DNA of 37,524 nt from Burkholderiales bacterium (lineage in GTDB: Bacteria > Pseudomonadota > Gammaproteobacteria > Burkholderiales > SG8-41), in NCBI GenBank assembly GCA_022843705.1, contig JALHND010000018.1:1-37524 (forward strand). Direction: 5' to 3'. This document shows positions 27,716-37,039 of the stretch, in pieces. A program made the position numbers and the translations under genes. The notes below the pieces were generated by a model, which was not told the DNA's origin, made no database searches, and saw only the letters and a program-made list of their open reading frames with translations. Within the stretch, counting starts at the first letter, position 1. Each line of letters starts with the position of its first letter.

Positions 27716-30283
27716 ATGAAAAAGCTGGGTTTCTGGAAGGCGGACTGGTTTCTGGGCCTCGTTGTCGCCGTGGTGATGCTGGTTGCGGCTCGCGGCGACC
27801 TGATCCAGAGCCTGGAGCGCAAGGCTTACGACCTCGGTGTCCAGGCCACCACGCGTATGCCTTCCGATCGCATCGCCGTCATCGCCATCGACGATGCCAG
27901 CATTGCCAACATCGGGCGCTGGCCATGGTCGCGGGACGTGCATGCCCGCATGATCGACCTGCTGGCCGGAGCCCAGGCCAAGGTGATCGCCAACACCACC
28001 TTCTTCTTCGAGCCGCAGCGCGATGCCGGACTGGTGTATGTCGAAAAACTGCTGAACCTGCACAATGAGTTGTCGGCGCAGGCCGCTGCCGATCCCAAGG
28101 CGGTGGCGGCCAACGAGGGGCTGGCTCGTATCGGCGCGGTGCTGACCGAGGCGGAACAGGCTCTCAATACCGACCGCAGACTGGCCGGCAGCATGAAGGC
28201 CGCCGGCAACGTGGTGCTGCCGATGGTGTTCCAGCAGCTGGCCGAGCCGCAGGGCAATCCGGACAAGCCGTTGCCGACCTACGTGCTGGCCAGTGGCATG
28301 GCCGGACCGAAGGCTGTGGATGCCTTGCCGCCGCCGGGCGTGTTCCCGCTGTATCCGGTGGCCGAACTCGGCCCGGCGGTTGCGAACATCGGGCACCTCA
28401 ATGCGGACATTGATGTCGACGGCGCCGTCCGCGCGGAGCCGCTGCTGGTGCGTTACTACGACCAGGTGTTTCCGGCGCTGTCGGTGATGGTGGCGGCGCG
28501 CAGCCTGAACCTGGGCGTGGCTGACATCAAGCCGGTCTGGGGTGAGGCCCTGCAGCTCGGCAAGCTGCGTGTGGCCACCGATCCCGAGCTGCGGATGCAC
28601 ACGTTTTTCTACGCTGATCGCGACGGCCGCCCGGCTTTTCCGGTGGATTCGTTCTTCGACGTGATCAGCGGCAAGGTGCCGGTCGCCAAGTACCGCGACA
28701 AGATCGTGCTGATCGGCCCCACGGCCGCCGGCCTGGGTTCCGCGCAGGTGACGCCGGTCTCGCCGGCGACGGCGCCGGTGCTGACCCTGGCGCACACCGT
28801 GTCGAGCATTCTCGGCGAACACTTTTTCGTCACGCCGTCCTGGGGCATCTGGGTGCAGCTCGGCGTGTTCGTCGCCGTGGCGCTGTACCTGATCCTGGTG
28901 CTGCCGCGGCTGAAGGCCGGCATTGCCGCGGTGATCAGCCTGGCCATCGGCGTTGCACTGCTCGGCGCGCACTTCGGCCTGATGGTGAGCCAGTTGATGT
29001 GGATACAGCTGATGGGCGCAGCGGCGCTGCTCGCCGTCGGTTACGCCGCGCTGACCACCAAGCGTTTCCTGGTGACGGAACGGGGCAAGGAAAAATCGGA
29101 TGCCGAATCCGCGGAATCGAACCGGATGCTGGGCATTGCCTACCAGGCCCAGGGCCAGCTGGACCTGGCCTGGGACAAGTTCCGCCAGTGCCCGCTCAAT
29201 GACCCGGTGATGGAAAATCTCTACAGCCTGGCCCTCGATTTCGAGCGCAAGCGCCAGTTCAACAAGGCCGAGTCGGTGTTCCGCTACATGGCCGAATTCA
29301 ACCCCAGGTTCCGCGACCTCGAGCAGAGGCTGACGCGCGCCAAGGCGCTGTCGGAAACGGTGATCCTCGGCGGCGCGCAGGGACACCCCGGCGGCACCGT
29401 GATGCTCGAGGGCGGCGGCATGGAAAAGCCGATGCTCGGCCGTTACCAGGTGGAGAAGGAACTGGGCAAGGGCGCGATGGGCGTCGTCTACCTCGGCAAG
29501 GATCCGAAGATCGGGCGCGTGGTGGCGATCAAGACCATGGCGCTGTCGCAGGAGTTCGAGGGCGACGAACTGGTCGAGGTCAAGGAGCGCTTTTTCCGCG
29601 AGGCGGAAACGGCGGGCCGCCTGACCCATCCGAACATCGTCACCATCTACGACGCCGGCGAAGAGCACGACCTGGCCTATATCGCGATGGAATTCCTGAA
29701 GGGGCGCGACCTCGTGCCGTACACCAAGCCCGATGCGCTGCTGCCCGTGCCCCAGGTGATGTCGATCATCGCCCGCGTTGCCGAGGCGCTGGGTTATGCC
29801 CACCAGCAGAATGTCGTGCATCGTGACATCAAGCCTGCAAACATCATGTACGAGCCGGAAAGCGATACGCCGAAAGTCACGGACTTCGGCATCGCGCGCG
29901 TGACTGATTCATCCAAGACCAAGACCGGCATGGTGCTGGGCACGCCCTCCTACATGTCGCCGGAGCAGCTGGCTGGCAAGAAGGTGGAGGGACGTTCCGA
30001 CCTGTTCTCGCTTGGCGTCACGCTCTACCAGATGCTCAGCGGCAAGCTGCCTTTCCAGGGGGACTCGATGGCGCAGTTGATGTTCAAGATTGCCAATGAG
30101 CCGCATGCCGACATCCGCACGCTGAACCCGGCCCTGCCGGCCTGCGTGGCTGCGGTCACCAACAAGGCGCTGGCCAAGGATCCCGACCAGCGTTACCAGA
30201 GCGGCGAGCAGATGGCCAAGGCGATCCGGCTGTGCCTGGGCACGCTGGCAGCCAAACCGTCCGCTGCTGCGGCGACGACCTGA
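27716..30283 (+). CDS. CHASE2 domain-containing Ser/Thr protein kinase
   Basis: CHASE2 signature (IAVIAIDDASIANIGRWPWSRDVHARMIDLL), three C-terminal TMs, kinase motifs LGKGAMGVVYLGKDP, HRDIKPANIMYE, DFGIARV, GTPSYMSPEQL. Confidence 0.93.
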   Translation: MKKLGFWKADWFLGLVVAVVMLVAARGDLIQSLERKAYDLGVQATTRMPSDRIAVIAIDDASIANIGRWPWSRDVHARMIDLLAGAQAKVIANTTFFFEPQRDAGLVYVEKLLNLHNELSAQAAADPKAVAANEGLARIGAVLTEAEQALNTDRRLAGSMKAAGNVVLPMVFQQLAEPQGNPDKPLPTYVLASGMAGPKAVDALPPPGVFPLYPVAELGPAVANIGHLNADIDVDGAVRAEPLLVRYYDQVFPALSVMVAARSLNLGVADIKPVWGEALQLGKLRVATDPELRMHTFFYADRDGRPAFPVDSFFDVISGKVPVAKYRDKIVLIGPTAAGLGSAQVTPVSPATAPVLTLAHTVSSILGEHFFVTPSWGIWVQLGVFVAVALYLILVLPRLKAGIAAVISLAIGVALLGAHFGLMVSQLMWIQLMGAAALLAVGYAALTTKRFLVTERGKEKSDAESAESNRMLGIAYQAQGQLDLAWDKFRQCPLNDPVMENLYSLALDFERKRQFNKAESVFRYMAEFNPRFRDLEQRLTRAKALSETVILGGAQGHPGGTVMLEGGGMEKPMLGRYQVEKELGKGAMGVVYLGKDPKIGRVVAIKTMALSQEFEGDELVEVKERFFREAETAGRLTHPNIVTIYDAGEEHDLAYIAMEFLKGRDLVPYTKPDALLPVPQVMSIIARVAEALGYAHQQNVVHRDIKPANIMYEPESDTPKVTDFGIARVTDSSKTKTGMVLGTPSYMSPEQLAGKKVEGRSDLFSLGVTLYQMLSGKLPFQGDSMAQLMFKIANEPHADIRTLNPALPACVAAVTNKALAKDPDQRYQSGEQMAKAIRLCLGTLAAKPSAAAATT

Positions 30284-30292
30284 GGGCCGGCC

Positions 30293-31102
30293 ATGGATCT
30301 TTCAGGCTTCATCGAAATCGCGACCGCCACCCACCCCGGGATGGTGCGTTCGCATAACGAGGACAGCATCGCGGCTGACGCGGCCACGGGCCTGGCGGTA
30401 CTCGCCGACGGCATGGGCGGCTACAACGCGGGTGAAGTGGCCAGCGGCATCGCGGTGGCGATGATCAGCGCCGAACTGAAAAAGGTACTTGCGGCCCGCA
30501 GCGAGGATTTTGACGTCGCGGCTGCCGAGAGGCTGGTTGGTGAGCACGCGGTCCGCGCCAACAACGCGATTTTCCAGGCATCGCAGAATCAGGCGCAGTA
30601 TGCGGGCATGGGCACCACGCTGGTGGTCATGCTGCTCCATGACAACAGCCTGGTGGTCGGGCACATCGGCGACTCGAGGCTCTACCGCTTCCGCGAAGGC
30701 AGGCTGGAACAGGTCACGCGTGATCATTCCCTGCTGCAGGAGCAGATCGACAGCGGCCTGATCACCAGGGAGCAGGCGCGCCATTCGCAGAACAAGAACC
30801 TGGTGACCCGGGCGGTGGGTATCGATCCGGAGGTCGAGGCCGAGGTCCACAGCTATCCGGTGCTGCCGGGCGACATCTACCTGCTGTGTTCGGACGGGCT
30901 CAATGACATGGTTACCGACGAGGACATGGAGTTGACGCTGGGTTCGCTGCAGGCCAACCTGCCGCTGGCGGCGGAGCAACTGGTGCAGCAGGCCAATGAC
31001 AATGGCGGTCGTGACAATGTTTCGGTTATTCTGGTGCGCGTGCTGAAGGGCTTTCCGGCCCGCGCGGGGTTGGTTGACCGGTTGAAGTCCTGGTTCAGAT
31101 AA
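30293..31102 (+). CDS. PP2C-family Ser/Thr protein phosphatase
   Basis: SHNEDSIAADAATGLAVLADGMGGYNAGEVAS, GMGTTLVV, VGHIGDSRLYRFREGRLEQVTRDHS, LCSDGLNDMV, DNVSVILVRV. Confidence 0.95.
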   Translation: MDLSGFIEIATATHPGMVRSHNEDSIAADAATGLAVLADGMGGYNAGEVASGIAVAMISAELKKVLAARSEDFDVAAAERLVGEHAVRANNAIFQASQNQAQYAGMGTTLVVMLLHDNSLVVGHIGDSRLYRFREGRLEQVTRDHSLLQEQIDSGLITREQARHSQNKNLVTRAVGIDPEVEAEVHSYPVLPGDIYLLCSDGLNDMVTDEDMELTLGSLQANLPLAAEQLVQQANDNGGRDNVSVILVRVLKGFPARAGLVDRLKSWFR

Positions 31103-31119
31103 GCAACGGGGATACTACT

Positions 31120-31893
31120 ATGGCGAAGTTGATACTTTCTCTCGAGGGCTCGATGATCCGCGAGGTTCCGCTGGACAAGGAGCGGATCATGATCGGCCGC
31201 AAACCCTCCAACGAGATCCAGATCGAGAACCTGGCCGTCAGCGGCGAACACGCCTGCATCGTGACCATACTCAACGATTCCTTCCTCGAGGACCTGGGTT
31301 CGACCAACGGGACCCTGGTCAACGGCAACCCGATCAAGAAGCACATCCTGCAGAACAACGACGTCATCGAGATCGGCAAGTACAAGCTGAAGTACGTGGC
31401 GGATGCGCCGGCAGCGGGCCATGCGGCCGGTGAGGATTTCGAGAAGACGATGATCCTGCGCGCGCCGCCGAAGGCGGCAGCAGCGCCCGTGGCAGCCAAA
31501 CCGGTCAACGAAGCGGCACCGCCGGCCAAACCCTCGATGCCGCCGCCGACGCCGCGGCCGGTTCCGCCGCTGGCGAAACCGGCCGCACCGCCGCCGCCCG
31601 CCGCACCCGCGGCCGGCACGGTGCAGCAGGCGCTTGCGGCCGTGCAGATCCTGACCGGCCCCAGCGCCGGAAAGGAACTGGATCTGGTGAAAAACCTGAC
31701 CACGCTGGGCAAGCCCGGCCTGCAGGTTGCGGTGATCACCCGCCGGCCCCAGGGATATTTCATCACCCATGTGGAGGGTGCCAAGTTTCCGGTCGTCAAT
31801 GGCAAGATGATTGATGCCCAGGCGCAGCCCCTGCAGGATCACGATGTGATCGAGCTCGCGGGTGTGAAAATGGAATTTTTCATCAAAAAATAA
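31120..31893 (+). CDS. FHA domain protein, canonical N-terminal FHA, Pro/Ala linker, degenerate C-terminal FHA-like domain
   Basis: IGRKPSNEIQIENLAVSGEHACIV...EDLGSTNGTLVNGNPI; Pro-rich linker; second GKELDLVKNLTTLGKPGLQVAVITRR...VNGKMID domain. Confidence 0.9.
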   Translation: MAKLILSLEGSMIREVPLDKERIMIGRKPSNEIQIENLAVSGEHACIVTILNDSFLEDLGSTNGTLVNGNPIKKHILQNNDVIEIGKYKLKYVADAPAAGHAAGEDFEKTMILRAPPKAAAAPVAAKPVNEAAPPAKPSMPPPTPRPVPPLAKPAAPPPPAAPAAGTVQQALAAVQILTGPSAGKELDLVKNLTTLGKPGLQVAVITRRPQGYFITHVEGAKFPVVNGKMIDAQAQPLQDHDVIELAGVKMEFFIKK

Positions 31894-32008
31894 GCACCCA
31901 CATGTCCGCGGCACCGGCAGCGGGGCGCGCCGCGGACGGCCAGGAGGCTCGCGTATTTTCACGCGTGGCGGTATCCCTGCGATGACAGGGTTGCATTAGG
32001 ACGACAGG

Positions 32009-34243
32009 GTGAAAAGAAATCTGACGCGCATTGTGATCGGCATGGCGATTGTCGTCGTGTTCCTCGCGCATGCCGTGCATCTGATGCGCGTCCCCTTCCT
32101 CGACAATCTCGAGGCCATCGTCTACGACACCCGGTTGCGGCTGACCATGCCGAACACCCTCGATCCGCGGGTGGTGATTCTCGACATCGACGAAAAAAGC
32201 CTGCAGGAGAAGGAAAAGGGCGGCGAGGGCCGCTGGCCGTGGCCGCGTGACCGGCTGGCGCTGCTGCTCGACAAGCTGTTCGACAAGTACGGCATCGCCG
32301 TGGTCGGCTTCGACGTGGTGTTTGCCGAGCGCGACGAATCCTCCGGCATTCGTGTGCTCGAGCGCCTGGGGCAGCGTGAACTGAAGGGGGTGCCGCAGTT
32401 CCAGTCGGTGCTGGACCAGGTCAGGCCGCAGCTCGAGTACGACGACATTTTCGCCCGCAAGATGAAGGGGCGCGCCGTGGTGCTGGGGCATGTGTTTCTC
32501 AGCGACGACCCGGCCAGTGCCAGCAAGAAAGGCATGTTGCCGCCGCCGGTGCTGCCTGCCGGCGCTTTCGGCGAGCGCAGGGTCGGCGTGACCTCGTGGA
32601 CCGGTTACACCGCCAACCTCGATCGCCTGCAGCGCGCCGCCAGCAGCGCGGGCCACATCAACCCGCTGCCGGACCAGGACGGCATCACCCGGCGCGTCCC
32701 CATGCTGGTCGAACACGCCGGCGCCTATTACGAACCCCTGTCGCTGGCGATGGTGCGCGCCGTCACCGGGCAGCCGCCGGTGGTCCCGGTGGTCAGCCAG
32801 GACGGTTCCGCCGATTACAGCGGACTGGAATGGGTCAAGGCGGGTCCCTTCGAGATCCCGGTCGATTTCCAGGCGGCGGCGCTGGTGCCCTACCGCGGCG
32901 GCAAGGGCAGTTACCGCTATTACTCCCTGGTCGACGTCCTCAACGAGCGGGTACCCGTCGATGAGCTGAAGGGCAAGATCGCACTGGTCGGCACCACCGC
33001 GCCGGGGCTGCTCGACTTGCGCGCGACGCCGGTGGACCCGGTGTTTCCGGGGGTGGAAATCCACGCCAACCTGATCGGCGGCATCCTCGACGGCAACATC
33101 AAGCAGCGTCCGCCCTACGTGGTCGGCGCGGAGTTTGTGCTGCTGCTGCTGTCCGGCGCGGCGCTGGCCCTGCTGCTGCCGATGCTGGCGCCCTTCAAGT
33201 CGATGCTGGTGACGGCGCTGGTGCTGCTGGCGGTGATCGGGACCAATCTGATGGTGTTCCACTCGGGGAACCTGGTGCTGCCGCTGGCCTCGGGCATCCT
33301 GCTGATACTGGTGCTGTTCACTTTCAACATGGCTTACGGCTTCCTGGTCGAAGCCCGCGGCAGCCGGCTGATCGCCGGCCTGTTCGGGCAGTACGTGCCG
33401 CCGGAACTGGTCGAGGAAATGGCGCGCAACCCGGAGCAGTTCAACATGACGCCGCGGGCCGAGGATCTTTCGGTGCTGTTTTCCGACGTGCGCGGATTCA
33501 CGACCATTTCCGAAAGCCTGACCCCGGAAGACCTGTCGGTCTACATCAATGACTACCTGACCACGATGAGCCTGGTGATCCGCGAGGGGCATCGCGGCAC
33601 CCTCGACAAATACATCGGCGATGCGATCATGGCCTTCTGGGGCGCGCCGATGGCCGATCCCAACCATGCCCAGAACGCGGTGCTGGCGGCGCTGGACATG
33701 ATGAAGCAGGCCAGGGTACTGAACGAAAAATTCCATGCCAGGGGCTGGCCGCCCTTTGCCATCGGCATCGGCGTGAATTCCGGCGTGATGCGGGTCGGCG
33801 ACATGGGCTCGCAGATCCGCAAGGCCTATACCGTGATGGGCGATGCGGTGAATCTCGGTTCCCGGCTCGAGGGCATCACCAAGCAGTACGGCGCGGATAT
33901 CCTGATCGGGCAGGAAACCAGGCAGAGAATCACGGGCATCGTGCTGCGCGAGATTGACCTGGTGCAGGTCAAGGGCAAGGATGAACCCATCACCATCTAC
34001 GAGCCGCTGGGGCTCGAGGGCGAAGTCGAACAGAAGCGCCTGGACGAGATCAGGCTCTGGAACCAGGCGCTGCGCTTCTACCGCGCACAGGACTGGGACA
34101 AGGCGGAGCTGCAACTGATCAATCTCCGGAAGGTCGCCGAAAAAACCTACCTCTACGACGTGTTTCTGGAGCGTATTGCCGCCTATCGTGCCAACCCGCC
34201 GGAACCGGAGTGGAACGGTGTTCACAAATTCGAAACCAAATGA
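32009..34243 (+). CDS. CHASE2 domain-containing class III adenylate/guanylate cyclase
   Basis: CHASE2 (VVILDIDEKSLQEKEKGGEGRWPWPRDRLALLLDKLF), TMs, cyclase domain LSVLFSDVRGFTTISESL, DKYIGDAIMAFWGAP, VNSGVMRVGDMGS, YTVMGDAVNLGSRLEG; GTG start. Confidence 0.94.
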   Translation: MKRNLTRIVIGMAIVVVFLAHAVHLMRVPFLDNLEAIVYDTRLRLTMPNTLDPRVVILDIDEKSLQEKEKGGEGRWPWPRDRLALLLDKLFDKYGIAVVGFDVVFAERDESSGIRVLERLGQRELKGVPQFQSVLDQVRPQLEYDDIFARKMKGRAVVLGHVFLSDDPASASKKGMLPPPVLPAGAFGERRVGVTSWTGYTANLDRLQRAASSAGHINPLPDQDGITRRVPMLVEHAGAYYEPLSLAMVRAVTGQPPVVPVVSQDGSADYSGLEWVKAGPFEIPVDFQAAALVPYRGGKGSYRYYSLVDVLNERVPVDELKGKIALVGTTAPGLLDLRATPVDPVFPGVEIHANLIGGILDGNIKQRPPYVVGAEFVLLLLSGAALALLLPMLAPFKSMLVTALVLLAVIGTNLMVFHSGNLVLPLASGILLILVLFTFNMAYGFLVEARGSRLIAGLFGQYVPPELVEEMARNPEQFNMTPRAEDLSVLFSDVRGFTTISESLTPEDLSVYINDYLTTMSLVIREGHRGTLDKYIGDAIMAFWGAPMADPNHAQNAVLAALDMMKQARVLNEKFHARGWPPFAIGIGVNSGVMRVGDMGSQIRKAYTVMGDAVNLGSRLEGITKQYGADILIGQETRQRITGIVLREIDLVQVKGKDEPITIYEPLGLEGEVEQKRLDEIRLWNQALRFYRAQDWDKAELQLINLRKVAEKTYLYDVFLERIAAYRANPPEPEWNGVHKFETK

Positions 34244-34308
34244 CGGGGCCGCGCATTCCGGGATTGGGTGCGGAGCTGGTGCCTGGCAGGTGCCATACCG
34301 GGTTTATT

Positions 34309-34334
34309 AAAATATCAATAAAATCAATAAGTTA
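34309..34334 (+). repeat. AT-rich IHF-like motif copy 5
   Basis: AAAATATCAATAAAATCAATAAGTTA; contains AATCAA-TAAG-TTA (WATCAANNNNTTR). Confidence 0.6.
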
Positions 34335-34637
34335 CGATATATTATCCCCGGGGCTGTCCTGTCTGACGCGGAAGCTGAACTTGCGGTAGTCTCCAGACAG
34401 CAGGCTGCAGAAGTTACAGCGGAACATTTATTTGCACGGCGGCTGAATCCGCCATTTATGTGACAGACTTCAAACTGCGGGGCACAGAAATTATCATCGG
34501 CGTCAGAGCGGCCCTTATACCGCGGTGCCGCGTTAGAAGGCCCGAGCAGGGGCAGGTATTCGAATTCTGAGTTGTCCGGCGCGAGGTTTGCGGATTTTGC
34601 GCGAGGACGGCAGGCAGCGGAAAGAAAAGGGGTGACC

Positions 34638-37019
34638 ATGAGCACAGTACTCCAGCCCAAACCGGCGGCAGCGGCAGACAATCTGGCTGAGAAGCTGAAT
34701 TTCCAGCAGAAACTGCAGGCTGTCACCAACAAGATCCACGCGACCAAGAACATCGACGAGATCATCCTCGAGCTGTCGCAGGAACTGTGCAACCTGTTCA
34801 ACGCCGACCGCCTGACCATCTACCTGCTGAGCGAGGACAAGGGCTCGATCATTTCCAAGGTCAAGACCGGGCTGAATTCCTTCAAGGACATCAAGCTGCC
34901 GATCAACGAGCAGTCCGTGGCCGGTTATGTCGCGGCGAGCAAGCGCATCGTCAACATCCGCGATGTCTACGATGATGCCGAGCTCAAATCCCACAGCGGC
35001 CAGCTCAACTTCCTGAAGGCTGTCGACGCCAAGACCGGGTACCGCACCAAGCAGATGCTGGTGGCGCCGGTGATCGAGGCGAAGTCCAGGGACCTCATCG
35101 GCGTCGTGCAGATCATCAACAACAAGTCCGGCACGCCCTTCCCGGCGATGATGGAGGAGGGGGTGCAGTCGCTGACCGAGACGCTGGCCATCGCCTTCCG
35201 CCAGCGCCAGGGTCCGATGATGCAGGTGCGCAGCAAGTATGACGGCCTGGTCACCAACGCGGTCATCTCCGGCGAGGAGCTGGAACTGGCGCAGCGTTCG
35301 GCGCGGCGCAAGAACCTCGACGTCGAAACGGTGCTGACCGGCGAGTTCCAGGTCAAGCTGCCGGCGCTGGGTGATGCCCTGGGCAGTTACTTCGGCGTGC
35401 CTTACGAGCCGTTCAAGCAGGACCGCATCAAGCCGCCGGACCTGATGAAAAACATGAACCGCGAGTTCTGCCAGACCAACCAGTGGATGCCGCTGGACGA
35501 CACCAAGGACGGCATCGTCGTGATGACCACCGACCCCGAGCGGGTCAAGGCGTCGCGGATGGTGAACAACGTGTTTCCGAAGAGCAAGATCGTCTTCCGG
35601 GTGACCACCAACAGCGAGTTCGTCAGCACCCTGGACCAGATGTTCGGCGCCAGCAGCGGTCTCGAGGATTCCGGCAACATCGAGGACATGCTCGGTACGC
35701 TGGATGACGAAGCCGAGGGCGAAGGTGCCGGCGGTGATGATGTGGCCTCCGCCGCGGCCGACAACGAACTGGTCAAACTCGTCAACAAGATCATCATTGA
35801 TGCCTACCAGATGGGGGCTTCGGACATTCACATCGAACCCTATCCCGGCAAGTCAAAAACCGAAATACGCTTCCGTCGCGACGGTTCCCTGCAGCCCTAC
35901 ATCCAGGTGCCCGCGAGTTACCGCAGCGCGCTTGCCGCGCGCCTGAAGATCATGTGCGACCTCGACATTTCCGAGCGCCGGCGGCCGCAGGACGGCAAGA
36001 TCAAGTTCAAGAAGTTCGGACCCCTCGACATCGAGCTGCGGGTGGCGACCATCCCCTCCGCCGGCGGCGTCGAGGACATCGTCATGCGGATTCTTGCCGC
36101 CGGCGAACCGATACCGCTCGACAAGCTGGGGCTGACCAAATACAACCTGGAAACCCTGAAGGAGGTCGTGTCCAAGCCCTACGGCCTGTTCTTCGTCTGC
36201 GGCCCGACCGGTTCCGGCAAAACCACCACGCTGCACTCGGTGCTGGGTTACCTCAACACCCCGGACACCAAGATCTGGACCGCGGAAGACCCGGTCGAGA
36301 TCACGCAGAAAGGTCTGCGCCAGGTGCAGATGAATCCCAAGGCCGGCATGACCTTCGCGGTGGCGATGAAGGCCTTCCTGAGGGCCGACCCGGACATCAT
36401 CATGGTCGGCGAGATGCGCGACAAGGAAACCACCGGCACCGGCATTGAAGCCTCGCTGACGGGCCACCTGGTGTTCGCCACGCTGCACACCAACAGCGCG
36501 CCGGAGTCGATCATCCGCCTGCTCGACATGGGCATGGATCCCTTCAACTTCGCCGATGCGCTGCTCGGCATCCTGGCGCAGCGCCTGGCGAAACGGCTCT
36601 GCGGCAAGTGCAAGAAACCCCACGAGGCGACCCCGGAGGAAGTCCAGTCGCTGCTCACCGAGTTCTCGCTCGAGCTGAAGAACACGGCAAGCTGGAAGAA
36701 GGATCCCAAGGCCGCCGAGGAGAAGGTGCTCGAGGATTGGGTCAAGAACTACGGCAATGAAAACGGCAAGCTGGTGATCCACGATCCGGTGGGCTGCGAG
36801 GTCTGCGGCGGCAGCGGCTACAAGGGGCGCGTCGGCCTGCACGAACTGCTGGTCGGCACCGACCCGCTGAAGAAGAATATCCAGGAGCACGCGCGGGTCG
36901 CGGAAATGGTCGCCACCGCGCTCGATGACGGCATGCGCACCCTGAAGCAGGACGGCATCGAAAAGGTGCTGATGGGCATCACCGACATGAAACAGGTGCG
37001 CGCGGTCTGCATCAAGTAA
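34638..37019 (+). CDS. GAF domain-containing GspE/PilB-type secretion ATPase
   Basis: N-terminal GAF-like (LSQELCNLFNADRLTIYLLSEDKGSIISKVKTG...VAPVIEAKSRDLIGVVQIINNKSG); Walker A CGPTGSGKTTTLHSVL; EDPVEI; tetracysteine CGKC...CEVCGGSGYKGR. Confidence 0.94.
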   Translation: MSTVLQPKPAAAADNLAEKLNFQQKLQAVTNKIHATKNIDEIILELSQELCNLFNADRLTIYLLSEDKGSIISKVKTGLNSFKDIKLPINEQSVAGYVAASKRIVNIRDVYDDAELKSHSGQLNFLKAVDAKTGYRTKQMLVAPVIEAKSRDLIGVVQIINNKSGTPFPAMMEEGVQSLTETLAIAFRQRQGPMMQVRSKYDGLVTNAVISGEELELAQRSARRKNLDVETVLTGEFQVKLPALGDALGSYFGVPYEPFKQDRIKPPDLMKNMNREFCQTNQWMPLDDTKDGIVVMTTDPERVKASRMVNNVFPKSKIVFRVTTNSEFVSTLDQMFGASSGLEDSGNIEDMLGTLDDEAEGEGAGGDDVASAAADNELVKLVNKIIIDAYQMGASDIHIEPYPGKSKTEIRFRRDGSLQPYIQVPASYRSALAARLKIMCDLDISERRRPQDGKIKFKKFGPLDIELRVATIPSAGGVEDIVMRILAAGEPIPLDKLGLTKYNLETLKEVVSKPYGLFFVCGPTGSGKTTTLHSVLGYLNTPDTKIWTAEDPVEITQKGLRQVQMNPKAGMTFAVAMKAFLRADPDIIMVGEMRDKETTGTGIEASLTGHLVFATLHTNSAPESIIRLLDMGMDPFNFADALLGILAQRLAKRLCGKCKKPHEATPEEVQSLLTEFSLELKNTASWKKDPKAAEEKVLEDWVKNYGNENGKLVIHDPVGCEVCGGSGYKGRVGLHELLVGTDPLKKNIQEHARVAEMVATALDDGMRTLKQDGIEKVLMGITDMKQVRAVCIK

Positions 37020-37039
37020 GCCCTGCAGCTGCAGCAGCC

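Noticed and set aside
27716-34243. Type VI secretion post-translational regulation cluster (kinase/PP2C/FHA)
   Set aside because: No Tss structural genes in the window and the FHA protein is small with a Pro-rich linker; the association with CHASE2-cyclase and GspE fits a different system.
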